A program made the position numbers and the translations under genes. The notes under the pieces are model-generated. The model saw nothing but the letters and a program-made list of their open reading frames with translations, was not told where the DNA came from and did not search any database. A stretch of DNA of 64,000 bases, taken from the NCBI GenBank assembly GCA_022827195.1, contig JAJDTL010000054.1, positions 48,456 to 112,455 on the forward strand, read 5' to 3'. Of the stretch, positions 37,375-45,949 are shown piece after piece. Position 1 is the first letter of the stretch. Each line of letters begins with the position of its first letter. This DNA comes from Caldilineaceae bacterium. GTDB taxonomy: Bacteria > Chloroflexota > Anaerolineae > Caldilineales > Caldilineaceae.

Positions 37375-37475
37375 GCGCCATTGTGGGCGGGCCGCAGGCT
37401 GAAGTACGACCGGCGCCGTGCGCAGGAAAAGCGGGTTGGCGACGTGTAGGCAGACTCAGATAAGGAGAGGTCAAA

Positions 37476-38591
37476 ATGACGATGAAGGCCGCAGTGGTTA
37501 CGCGCCCGCAGCATGTCGAGGTGCAAATGCGCCCGGTCCCGCAGCCGAAGGAGAAAGACGCGGTGATCAAGATTGAGATGTGCGGCATCTGCGGCACCGA
37601 CGTGCACCTCTTTTACACGCCGGAATCGTTCCCCCTGCCGATGAAGATGCCCTACGTGCTCGGGCATGAGTACGTGGGCACGATCGTCGAGAAGGGCAGC
37701 CGCTTCCCGACTGTCGACCACCTGGGAAACAGCATCGGCCTCGGCGACCGGGTCGTCTATATCAATCTCAACTGCGGACAATGTTACGCCTGTCGCACGC
37801 TGCTGGCGCCGTGGCTGTGCATGGGCGGTGTCTTCGATGATCCCGGCGAAGAGGGGATGGGCGCGTTCGCGGAGCGTTTCTACATCAAGGGAGAAGGGTT
37901 AATCTACCGCGTGCCCGACGAGGTGCCGACCGAGGTGGCGGTTCTGGTGGACCCGATTGGGATCGCGCTGGCCGCGGTGCAACGAGCGCACCGGCCGGGG
38001 ACGCCGGACCGGTTGGACGGGCTTGGGCTTGGGCAGACGGTCGTGGTGCAGGGCGCGGGCGCGATCGGCGCGAGTGCGGCTGCACTGGCGAAACTGTCGG
38101 GTGCGACGCAGGTGATCGTGATCGGCGCGCCGCAGGGGCGTCTCGATATCTGCAAACGGCTGGGCGCGGACCATGTGATCAACATCGATGACGTGACCGA
38201 CCCGGCGGAGCGGCTGGAGGCCGTGCGCGCGCTGACCCCGCATCGGCTGGGCGCGGATGTCGTCATCGAGGCGGCGGGCATTCCGCAGGCCTTTGGCGAA
38301 GCGCTGGAGCTGGCGCGGCGCGGCGGCACGATCGTCGAGGTCGGCTCCTTTACGCGGCAGGGCACGATCGAGTTCGACCCCAGTCTGCTCTGTTACAAGC
38401 ACCTGAACATCCACGGCTCATGGACGCTGCCGCCGGCTGCGTTCGGCATGGTGCTCGAGGTCATGCGCGCCTTCCACGAGAGGGTGCCCTTCTCTGAGAT
38501 GATCACACACCGTTTTGACCTGGACGGTGTGCGCGAGGGCCTTGAGACGAGCCGTCGGCTGGAGGCGCTCAAAGCGGTCGTCGTCCCCTGA
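37476..38591 (+). CDS. Zinc-dependent alcohol/polyol dehydrogenase
   Basis: A 371-residue MDR-family dehydrogenase. The catalytic zinc ligands are in CGICGTDVH and GHEYVG; a structural-zinc-type cysteine cluster is NCGQCYACRTLLAPWLC; the cofactor motif GAGAIG follows at about residue 190. The sequence resembles threonine or polyol dehydrogenases. ATG 37476 has AAGGAGAGG upstream. It probably oxidises the imported sugar or a polyol. Confidence 0.9.
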   Translation: MTMKAAVVTRPQHVEVQMRPVPQPKEKDAVIKIEMCGICGTDVHLFYTPESFPLPMKMPYVLGHEYVGTIVEKGSRFPTVDHLGNSIGLGDRVVYINLNCGQCYACRTLLAPWLCMGGVFDDPGEEGMGAFAERFYIKGEGLIYRVPDEVPTEVAVLVDPIGIALAAVQRAHRPGTPDRLDGLGLGQTVVVQGAGAIGASAAALAKLSGATQVIVIGAPQGRLDICKRLGADHVINIDDVTDPAERLEAVRALTPHRLGADVVIEAAGIPQAFGEALELARRGGTIVEVGSFTRQGTIEFDPSLLCYKHLNIHGSWTLPPAAFGMVLEVMRAFHERVPFSEMITHRFDLDGVREGLETSRRLEALKAVVVP

Positions 38592-38663
38592 ACTGCGTTG
38601 GCCTGTTAAGCGCGAAGGGTGGCCTGAAGCGCGGGCCACTCCCATCCGCAGCTGGAGGAGCGC

Positions 38664-39563
38664 GTGTCCAAGCAGAAGCAGCCGCTCTATTTTGTAGCGC
38701 CTCTGGTCGTCGTTCTCGCCATCGTCTATCTCTATCCGGTCTATTTTGCGATCCGGGTCAGCTTCTTCAAATGGCTGTTCACGCGGCCAGATCTGATCGG
38801 GTTCAACGGACTGGAAAACTACGCCCGCGCCCTGGCAGACAAGACGCTGCTGGACTCTCTGATAACGACAACGGTCTACACATTCGCCAGTATCCTGATC
38901 GTGGTAGTCTGGGGATTCCTGATCGCCTACGTGCTCAACCGCAAGCGGCGCGGCAGGGAGTTGATTCGCGGCAAGCCGGTCATCCTCACCATTCTTACCT
39001 GCTCGGCCATCATCGCGCCGGCCGTGATTGGCGGCGTGTTTCGCGTTTTCATCTGGGACCCGGCCTACGGGTTGGCGAACTACGCGCTTTCGCTGGTCGG
39101 CCTTTCCTCTCTGGGCTGGCTGGTCGAGACGAAGACGGCGCTGATGGCTGTTGTGCTGACCGAAGCCTGGCTGCGCGTGCCGCTGGCGGTCCTGATCCTC
39201 GACGCCGGCATCCGGCGCGTTCCACCCGAACCGTTTGAGGCCGCGAAAATCGAAGGTGCGTCGGCATGGGATGAGGTCAGATTCATCCTGGTGCCGCTGA
39301 TAAAGCCGCAGCTGTTCACGGTCGTCCTGTTTCAGCTGACCTTCGCCTTCCGTCAGTTCGACCTGGTATTCATGCTGACCGGGGGAGGACCGGCCAACGC
39401 AACGAACCTGGTCAGCATCTACATCTACAAGATGTTTTCGCAGCACACCAACCTTGGCTATGCCAGCGCGATGGCGGTGGTCGTTACCCTGGTGCTGGTC
39501 GTCTTGGGGTTGATCATCCTGGCACTGAGCGGGCCCCCCGAGGAACGGCTGGTGGAGACATAA
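38664..39563 (+). CDS. Carbohydrate ABC transporter permease (MalF/UgpA-like)
   Basis: A 299-residue CUT1 permease with about six helices. The EAA motif is EPFEAAKIEGASAWDEVRFI and the GGGPANATNL motif follows before the last helices. It starts with GTG 38664 after GGAGGAGCG. Its stop overlaps the next permease start (TAATG). Confidence 0.9.
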   Translation: MSKQKQPLYFVAPLVVVLAIVYLYPVYFAIRVSFFKWLFTRPDLIGFNGLENYARALADKTLLDSLITTTVYTFASILIVVVWGFLIAYVLNRKRRGRELIRGKPVILTILTCSAIIAPAVIGGVFRVFIWDPAYGLANYALSLVGLSSLGWLVETKTALMAVVLTEAWLRVPLAVLILDAGIRRVPPEPFEAAKIEGASAWDEVRFILVPLIKPQLFTVVLFQLTFAFRQFDLVFMLTGGGPANATNLVSIYIYKMFSQHTNLGYASAMAVVVTLVLVVLGLIILALSGPPEERLVET

Positions 39564-40414
39564 TGGACAGCAGAGACCCGCGCGCCTGGATCGCGGACAT
39601 CGCCGCGTACGCTTTTATCGCGATCACGCTAATCGTAGCGGTAACGCCGATCCTGTGGACGTTTCTGTCCTCGTTCAAATTTGCGACCGACATTGCGACG
39701 GTCCCGCCAAAATTGCTGTTTACACCGACGTTGGAGAACTACCGCATCGTGGTTGAACAGGGCAGCCTGTTGCCCGGTTTGCGCTCCAGCATCGTCGTTA
39801 CGCTGGGCGCGACAGTTTTGTCGCTCCTGATCGGCGCGCCGGCCGCCTACTTCCTGGCGCGCTCGGGGGGCTTCGTGGCGGTCGGGCTGGGCGGAATCGT
39901 CATGTCGACACGGTTCATTCCGGTGATCGTTCTGCTGATCCCGCTCCTGATCGCGTTCCGCTCGCTGCGATTGACCGGCTCGTTCTACGGTCTGATGATC
40001 GCGTACCAGCTGGCGACGCTGCCCTTCGTCATTCTCGTGCTGTGGGCCGCGTTCACCCAGATCCCACGCGAGCTGGACGAGGCGGTCCTGATCGACGGCG
40101 GCACTCCCTTCACTGCTTTCTTGCGAGTCAATCTCCCTCTTGCCGCGCCCAGTGTCGGCGCGGCCACGATCCTGGCGGCGCTTTTCTCCTGGAACCAGTT
40201 CATCATTCCGGTCATCATCGGCAGCGGGGGCGGCGCGCCGCTTGCGATCATGGGCTTCGCCCGTTACGCCGGGGGCGAGGAGGCTCTGGCTGATTGGGGA
40301 CCGCTTTCGGCCTGGGCCAGTATTCTGATGCTGCCGATGATCGCGGGCGCATTCGTCGTGCAGCGGCATCTGATTGCGGCCTTCGGCGGCGAAGCGCCGA
40401 GCGACGGCAGTTAG
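39563..40414 (+). CDS. Carbohydrate ABC transporter permease (MalG/UgpE-like)
   Basis: A 283-residue CUT1 permease with six predicted helices and the EAA motif RELDEAVLIDGGTPFTAFLR. It overlaps the upstream permease by one base pair set (TAATG). No ATPase gene accompanies the pair, so a shared MsmX/UgpC-like ATPase encoded elsewhere is probably used. Confidence 0.9.
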   Translation: MDSRDPRAWIADIAAYAFIAITLIVAVTPILWTFLSSFKFATDIATVPPKLLFTPTLENYRIVVEQGSLLPGLRSSIVVTLGATVLSLLIGAPAAYFLARSGGFVAVGLGGIVMSTRFIPVIVLLIPLLIAFRSLRLTGSFYGLMIAYQLATLPFVILVLWAAFTQIPRELDEAVLIDGGTPFTAFLRVNLPLAAPSVGAATILAALFSWNQFIIPVIIGSGGGAPLAIMGFARYAGGEEALADWGPLSAWASILMLPMIAGAFVVQRHLIAAFGGEAPSDGS

Positions 40415-40478
40415 CAGACAAAATTCGTAGCTGCATTGGCCGCCATTTCACACATTGCCCAAGAGGCAAGGAGAAATG

Positions 40479-41462
40479 ATGAGCGACCAGTTGAACATTC
40501 TGTTTCTGCCCCACTATACCGGGCCGGAGATGACCAGGCCGTGGCAGAAAGACCTTGAGGCCGCCATTGATGACCGTCACGATCTGCGGATCTACGATGC
40601 CAGCCAGCCGCTTGCGCCGCAGTTCGAAGGCGTCGACGTGGTGCTGGACCTCGGCGGCTCGATGGGCACAAAGGAGATGGCCGACGCGGCGGCCGGACAG
40701 GTGCGCCTGTGGCAGATTCAGGGCACGGGGGTCGATCATTTTGACCTGGAGTACTGGCGGGAGAGGGGCATCGCGGTGGCAAACTGCCCCGGTCAGTTCA
40801 GCAGCGTGGCGCTGGCTGAGTGCGCCATGATGTACATTCTGATGCTGACGCGACTGTACGCCGAGACGCAGGCCAACTTCGGTCAGGGCATCTTCTACCG
40901 ACCGATGGGGCTGACGCTTGATGGGCTGTCACTGGCGATTGTCGGATTCGGGGCCAGCGGGCAGGAGCTGGCGCGGCGGGCGTCCTCGTTCGGCATGAGG
41001 ATTTCGGCGATCGATATTCGGGATGTGTCGGAAGAGGAGATAGGCCGCTTCAGCCTGGAGTTTGTCGGCAAACCGGACGCGCTTGACCGGGTCATCGCCG
41101 CTTGCGACGTGCTGTCGCTGCATCTGCATCTGACCTCGCAAACGCGGCACATCATTGACGCGCGGCGGCTGGGCTTGTTGAAGCCGAGCGCGCTGTTGAT
41201 CAATGTCGCGCGCGGGGAGCTGGTTGACGAGGCGGCGCTGAGCAGGGCACTGGCGGAGGGCCGCCTGGCCGGCGCTGGTCTGGACGCCTTTTCGCAAGAG
41301 CCGCCGGACCTGGACGAACCGATCTTCAGTATGCCGAACGTGATTACGACCCCGCACATCGCCGGCGTTACCGACGGCACATCGCGCAATCGCGCCGGGG
41401 CCGGCGCGGAAAACATCGAGCGGATTGCGGCGGGGCTGGAGCCGCTGTATCGCGTCGACTGA
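40479..41462 (+). CDS. D-isomer-specific 2-hydroxyacid dehydrogenase
   Basis: A 327-residue 2-hydroxyacid dehydrogenase with Rossmann motif GFGASG, catalytic Arg in NVARGELVDE, Glu in FSQEP and His in TTPHIAG. Two adjacent ATG codons (40476, 40479) follow AAGGAG; the second has better spacing. It is a paralog of the gene at 2412-3383, sharing the LAPQFEG-type N-terminal segment, which suggests similar substrates in both sugar loci. Confidence 0.9.
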   Translation: MSDQLNILFLPHYTGPEMTRPWQKDLEAAIDDRHDLRIYDASQPLAPQFEGVDVVLDLGGSMGTKEMADAAAGQVRLWQIQGTGVDHFDLEYWRERGIAVANCPGQFSSVALAECAMMYILMLTRLYAETQANFGQGIFYRPMGLTLDGLSLAIVGFGASGQELARRASSFGMRISAIDIRDVSEEEIGRFSLEFVGKPDALDRVIAACDVLSLHLHLTSQTRHIIDARRLGLLKPSALLINVARGELVDEAALSRALAEGRLAGAGLDAFSQEPPDLDEPIFSMPNVITTPHIAGVTDGTSRNRAGAGAENIERIAAGLEPLYRVD

Positions 41463-41513
41463 GGCGGAGAAAACCGGGGACGCACGCGGACGTCAGGTTG
41501 GCTGCGATTCAGA

Positions 41514-42413
41514 TCAGGCGGGCGGGGCCATGCGTTCGGCGGCGGCGATGCGGTCCTGCAGCGCGGCCATCTGCTCCATCTGCTTCATGAAGCTGATCGA
41601 ACTGTTGACCAGCGTCTTCCAGTCGGGCTTGGCCGGCACAGCGTCGAGCGACAGGTAGCCGCTGTAGTCCATCGAGTTCAGCGTTCTGATTACCTGCAGG
41701 AAGTCGATGTGGCCGGTGCCGGGCGCCTGGCGATTGTTGTCGGCCAGATGGATGCACATGAGCTTGTCGGCCGCGTGGCGCAGCGTGTCTGTCAGGGCCG
41801 CGTCTTCGATATTGACATGGAAGAAGTCGGCGAGAACGCCGAGATTGTCGGCGCCCACCTCGTCGGCGATGCTTTTGGCTTCGACAATCGAGTTCAGGAA
41901 GCCGGCGTAGCCCTCGAAGCGGTTGATCGGCTCGATGGCGACGCCGACGCCGCGCGGCGCGGCGTATTCGGCGAGCTCACGCGCCGATTTGGCGAAGTTG
42001 CGCCGCAGGTCGGCGCGCGGCACGCTGGTGACCGGGTATTCGCTTGCGGGCGGGACCGCGGCGATCTCGAGGATGGGCGGGTCGTCGAAGCCGGCGGCAA
42101 GGTCGATGCACTTCTGGGCGTAACTGACGGCATAGCTGCGGACGGATTCATCGTTGGAGGCCAGGTCGCGGACCTCCCCTGCATGCCAGCCGCCCCAGGC
42201 GCAGATGAGCGCCGGTACCTTCAGCCCTAAAGAAGCGGCCATGGAAGCCACCTTGTTGAACTCTTGCGGGTCGATCCGGTCGGGCTCGGCATCGAGGTCG
42301 ACGCCATCGTAGCCGGATTCTGCCACCGTCTCCAGGACCTCCTGCGGTTTTTCCCAGACATTTCCGCCGTCGCCTGCCAGTGTAACCAGGATGACCGAGT
42401 ATTTGTGCACCAT
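41514..42413 (-). CDS. Sugar phosphate isomerase/epimerase (xylose-isomerase-like TIM barrel)
   Basis: A 299-residue AP_endonuc_2 family protein. It contains ESGYDGVDLDAEP near the N-terminus, GVAIEPINRFEGY with a metal-binding Glu, VLADFFHVNIED with Asp/His ligands and the CIHLADNNRQAPGTGHIDF motif. These features fit hydroxypyruvate isomerases, tagatose/psicose epimerases and IolE-like enzymes. ATG 42413 follows AAGGAGAG; longer frames upstream are only the shadow of the neighbouring repeat region. Confidence 0.87.
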   Translation of the reverse strand: MVHKYSVILVTLAGDGGNVWEKPQEVLETVAESGYDGVDLDAEPDRIDPQEFNKVASMAASLGLKVPALICAWGGWHAGEVRDLASNDESVRSYAVSYAQKCIDLAAGFDDPPILEIAAVPPASEYPVTSVPRADLRRNFAKSARELAEYAAPRGVGVAIEPINRFEGYAGFLNSIVEAKSIADEVGADNLGVLADFFHVNIEDAALTDTLRHAADKLMCIHLADNNRQAPGTGHIDFLQVIRTLNSMDYSGYLSLDAVPAKPDWKTLVNSSISFMKQMEQMAALQDRIAAAERMAPPA

Positions 42414-42454
42414 GGCGCGGCTCTCCTTCTTCGCTTTCCAGATCGACCGGATGA

Positions 42455-44026
42455 CTAACCTGTATCCGGCGTGTCGGTTGGGGTCGGCGTTACCGTCGGT
42501 GTGTCGGTCGGTGTCGGCGTAGGCGTTTCGGTCGGTGTCGGCGTTATCGTCGGCGTGTCGGTCGGCGTCGGCGTGTCGGTTGGCAGCGGCGTGTCGGTTG
42601 GCGTCGGGGTAATCGTCGGCGTCGGCGTGGGCGCGAGCTCCCACCAGAAACTGATGAGAGCGTGGCCGGAGTTCTCGAAGAACTCGACCTGGATGGCGCG
42701 TTCGCCGGCGGGCAGGTCGACGTCGACGCTGACGGTACGGTCGGCGCCGTCGCGCCATTCGTCGAGCACGATCTGGTTGTCGATGAGGACGCGGGCACCG
42801 TCGTCCACGCGCAAGAAGAAGCTGTAGATGCCGGCTTCGAAGTTGATGCGCCGCTGCCAGCGAGCGGAGAAGTGGTCCACCGGCAGGTTAACGGCCGGGC
42901 TGCCCTCCACCCAGGAGAAGTCGATCGCCGGCTCGTCACGAATGAGGACGGGGTTGCCCTGCAATTCGCGGTTGCCGAAGTATTCGCCCTTCCAGCCGCT
43001 GAAAGTCTCTTTGCGGTCCCACCAGAAACGCATGAGTGCGATGCCGGTGCGCTCGAAATACTCGAGCCGGATCGAATGGCTGCCGGCGCTGAGGGGGACA
43101 TCGACCGTATAGGTGCGCGTGGCGCCTTCTTCCCACTCATCGAGGACGAGCACGCCGTCAATGAAGAGGCGGAAGCCGTCGTCGACTTCGATGCTGAAGC
43201 GATAGATGCCGGCATCGAAGCTCAGTGTACGGCTCCAGCGGACACTGTAATGATCGGCGCCGAGGATGGTATCGGGCGCGCCTTCACCCCAGTTAAAAAA
43301 GATGACCAAATCGTTGCGTGTCAGGACCGGCGGGCCCGCCAGATTGGCGTTGTTCCAGTATTCGCCGAGCCAGTCGGTGATGATCAGCGGCGTGGGAGTC
43401 GGTACCGGCGTAATCGTGGGCGTGTGTGTGGCCGTGGGAATAGGCGTCGATGTGGGTGTGGCCGTTGCCGTCGGGGTGGCGGTCGGCGTTTGCGGTTCGG
43501 TTGTGGCGTCTGCGGTCGGGGTCTGCGTCGCGACTGCCGAGTCGGTCAAGTCAACGGTGTCGCCAGCTTCGCCGGTGCGGAAGAGCGCGGTTGCCTCCAG
43601 GCGGCCGTCGGAGGTGTAAGCGAGAATTGTATGATCGCCGTCCTCGAGCCAGCGCGGGCTGATGGGGTAGAGGAAGCCGGTGCTGATGTTGCCTTCGGTG
43701 TCGGCGGTGCTGGCGGCCAGGATTCCGCTACGGCCGCGCTCGTCGCGCAAGGCGATCAGGACGAGGCTGCTGGTGGGCCAGCCTTCGCCGACGACCTGCA
43801 CATAGACGCCGGCAGAGCCTGAATCAGGGGAGATGGCGATGGCCGGTTCGCTGCTGGTCCGCTCGACAGGCGGACGGGTGGGTACGCCGACCGCGGGGCT
43901 GAAGGAGGTCCCGGCACAGGCGTTGACAGCCAGCATTAAGAGAGCAAGTGCGGCGAACGGGACGATGATCGGCGTGCGGCTGGCAATACGGCGGGTGAAC
44001 TGTGGGAGGCGATTGTGGGTCTTCAT
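42455..44026 (-). CDS. Secreted PA14-domain lipoprotein with Thr-Pro linkers
   Basis: A 523-residue surface protein. The signal ends near MLAVNAC (lipobox-like, Cys at ~35). An IPT/bacterial Ig-like region (~60-160) is followed by a Pro-Thr-rich linker, then two PA14 domains (~220-335 and ~345-465), each with the GEYF/GEYWNN start, a VDDGxRLFIDG or VDDGARVLIDN core and a closing RFWW/SFWWE strand. The last ~50 residues are a repetitive PTPTDTP tail. PA14 domains usually bind carbohydrates, so it may hold polysaccharide at the surface. ATG 44026 is chosen as the start of the signal peptide. Confidence 0.85.
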   Translation of the reverse strand: MKTHNRLPQFTRRIASRTPIIVPFAALALLMLAVNACAGTSFSPAVGVPTRPPVERTSSEPAIAISPDSGSAGVYVQVVGEGWPTSSLVLIALRDERGRSGILAASTADTEGNISTGFLYPISPRWLEDGDHTILAYTSDGRLEATALFRTGEAGDTVDLTDSAVATQTPTADATTEPQTPTATPTATATPTSTPIPTATHTPTITPVPTPTPLIITDWLGEYWNNANLAGPPVLTRNDLVIFFNWGEGAPDTILGADHYSVRWSRTLSFDAGIYRFSIEVDDGFRLFIDGVLVLDEWEEGATRTYTVDVPLSAGSHSIRLEYFERTGIALMRFWWDRKETFSGWKGEYFGNRELQGNPVLIRDEPAIDFSWVEGSPAVNLPVDHFSARWQRRINFEAGIYSFFLRVDDGARVLIDNQIVLDEWRDGADRTVSVDVDLPAGERAIQVEFFENSGHALISFWWELAPTPTPTITPTPTDTPLPTDTPTPTDTPTITPTPTETPTPTPTDTPTVTPTPTDTPDTG

Positions 44027-44658
44027 CCTGGCTTTACTCCAGCAGTATGATGTGAGGAGCAGACCAAAAATATAGGAGCACGGTATGTCGAAGAAACGAG
44101 CGTGCGCGAGAATGCGTTCCCGGGACCGTCGTTTTGTGCGCAACTGCGGCGGAAAATAGGCGCGCGGTAACCAGTTGGGGGGATTATACCACCAATCTAC
44201 AGATAGAAGACATTCGCGACGGATTCGGTTCCCCGGAAGTTGGGGCTGACCAACCCGCCGCGACCGGGAAGCAATTGAGCTTAACTGCGATCCGGGACGC
44301 AAGCGATACCTTGCCGCACACGGGAGTAGGCTAAGGTCAACTCGTACGAGCGTCTGTGAGCGTTTACGTGCGTTTACGTGCCTTCTGGAGAAGGAAAAAG
44401 TGTCCTGGTGCACGTTGCAGAGGACCAGCGCCGCGGCTTTAGTCGGCCAGGGCAGGTAGTGAAAGGCGCGGCGCGTTTGATATGTCAACACTGGCAGACA
44501 GGGGCAGTATTGACAATTATATTTTATTATTCATATCTTATGGCTGACGCACTTCTCGTCGCCGAGTCGCTGACAGGCAGAGTCGAACCGTCTCGCGCGG
44601 TGGTACACCTGAAAGAACTTAACACAAATGGTCCAATTGATCGGTAATCACCAGTGAG
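44027..44658. other. Intergenic region upstream of two divergent genes
   Basis: About 630 nt without a supported gene. It holds a palindrome CTCGTACGAG (44341-44350), a tandem CGTTTACGTG pair (44361-44380) and an AT-rich promoter (44510-44539) for the rightward sigma-BFN gene. Nothing else stands out. Confidence 0.5.
44510..44539 (+). promoter_or_regulatory. AT-rich sigma70-type promoter
   Basis: -35 TTGACA (44510-44515), 18-nt AT-only-like spacer, -10 TATCTT (44534-44539). It is a marked AT-rich island in GC-rich DNA, ~120 nt before the sigma-BFN start codon. Confidence 0.55.
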
Positions 44659-45909
44659 ATGCACCCGCCAGATTTCGTGAACGAACCATCTGCTTTGCCA
44701 CTGACTGACGGCGAGCTTGTGCGCCGTGCAAGAGAGGGCGAGCGGCGGGCATTTGATGAACTGATCGAGCGGCATCAACCGATCGCGCATTCGCTGGCGA
44801 CCCGCATTGTCGGTGAACGGGAGTGGGGACTGGAGTTGACGCAGGAGGCGGTCCTGCACGCCTATCTCTCGCTCGACCGGTTGCGCGAGCCGAGCAGTTT
44901 TCGCGCCTGGCTTTGCGGGATCGTCGTCAATCTGTGCAAGAATCAGCTGCGCAGACCGCGCGTTGATACACTGTCACTCGAGCTGCTCAGCGGCGGACGC
45001 AGCTTCGACTCACTGCCATTTTCGGTCAAGGCGCCGCAACCGGACGAAGTGGCGCAGGCGAGGGAAACCCACCGACTTGTGCTGGATGCGGTCGCGCAGC
45101 TTTCAGCGGCCAACCGCGAGGCGGTCCTTCTCTACTACTTTGAACAGCTGAGTGTGCACGAGGTCGCGTCAATTCTGCATATCAGCGAAGTCGCGGTCAA
45201 AGGTCGTCTGCACAAGTCGCGCGGCCAGTTGCGGGCGCGATTGCGTTCGACTTTCCCTGAAATGCTGCGAGGGGAATCCCTTGACAGACAACCTAGGAGC
45301 ATGCAGATGATCCCCGTTTCCGTATTCGACGTTATGATTCCGGACCCGGAGAAGGACCACCGGATTCTGGTACTGATGGATGAGAAGAGGCGCCGGCTGC
45401 TGGCGATCTGGATTGGACCATACGAGGCGGATAACATCGCCCTGACTCTACGGGAGATAAAGGTCAGCCGCCCGATGACCTACAGCCTGATGGCCGACCT
45501 GCTCGACAAGGCGGGCGTGCAGATCGAATCAGTGGCGGTATCGGCGCTGGAAAACGAATGTTTCTACGCGACGATTGAGGCGCGGAACGGTGAAAACGCG
45601 TTTCCCGTGGATGCGCGGCCCAGCGACGCGATTGCGCTGGCATTGCACACGCGCAGCCCGATCTTCGTCGCCGAAGCTGTAATGGACGCCGTAGGTGAAG
45701 AGATCCCGGAGGATTTGGAGGTCGCGGAGCGAGGCCAGGGACTGGGCGAGGTTCTCAATGCCGGCAGGCCTTCCGTGAGCCGGGAGGAGCAGGAGGCGTG
45801 GCAGAGCAAGTCTCCTGAGCAACGGCGCGAAGAAAATCGCAAGAAGCTTCTTGCCTACCTGACTGAAGCGGGCAGCCTCAACCAAAGTGCAGAGACATCG
45901 CAGGAGTAG
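44659..45909 (+). CDS. ECF-type sigma factor fused to bifunctional nuclease (BFN/DUF151) domain
   Basis: A 416-residue fusion. Residues ~17-100 are sigma region 2 (RAFDELIERHQPIAHSLATR, then FRAWLCGIVVNLCKNQLRR) and ~140-200 are region 4 with a helix-turn-helix (LSVHEVASILHISEVAVKGR). Residues ~215-345 are a DUF151/BFN domain (IPVSVFDVMIPDP, LAIWIGPYEADNIAL, RPMTYSLMADLL, DARPSDAIALALHTRSPIFV). A Glu/Lys-rich tail follows. BFN domains are reported to cut RNA and DNA. AGGAG at 45295-45299 precedes ATG 45307 by 7 nt, exactly at the BFN border, so a free BFN protein may also be made. No anti-sigma gene is adjacent. Confidence 0.88.
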   Translation: MHPPDFVNEPSALPLTDGELVRRAREGERRAFDELIERHQPIAHSLATRIVGEREWGLELTQEAVLHAYLSLDRLREPSSFRAWLCGIVVNLCKNQLRRPRVDTLSLELLSGGRSFDSLPFSVKAPQPDEVAQARETHRLVLDAVAQLSAANREAVLLYYFEQLSVHEVASILHISEVAVKGRLHKSRGQLRARLRSTFPEMLRGESLDRQPRSMQMIPVSVFDVMIPDPEKDHRILVLMDEKRRRLLAIWIGPYEADNIALTLREIKVSRPMTYSLMADLLDKAGVQIESVAVSALENECFYATIEARNGENAFPVDARPSDAIALALHTRSPIFVAEAVMDAVGEEIPEDLEVAERGQGLGEVLNAGRPSVSREEQEAWQSKSPEQRREENRKKLLAYLTEAGSLNQSAETSQE

Positions 45910-45949
45910 ACCTCTTGGGCTTTGCCGCCTTCGTGCGGGCTGAAAGCGA

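Noticed and set aside
42470..42640. CRISPR-like periodicity in the repeat tract
   Set aside because: The repeats are short, contiguous, without unique spacers, and code in frame for the PTPTDTP tail.
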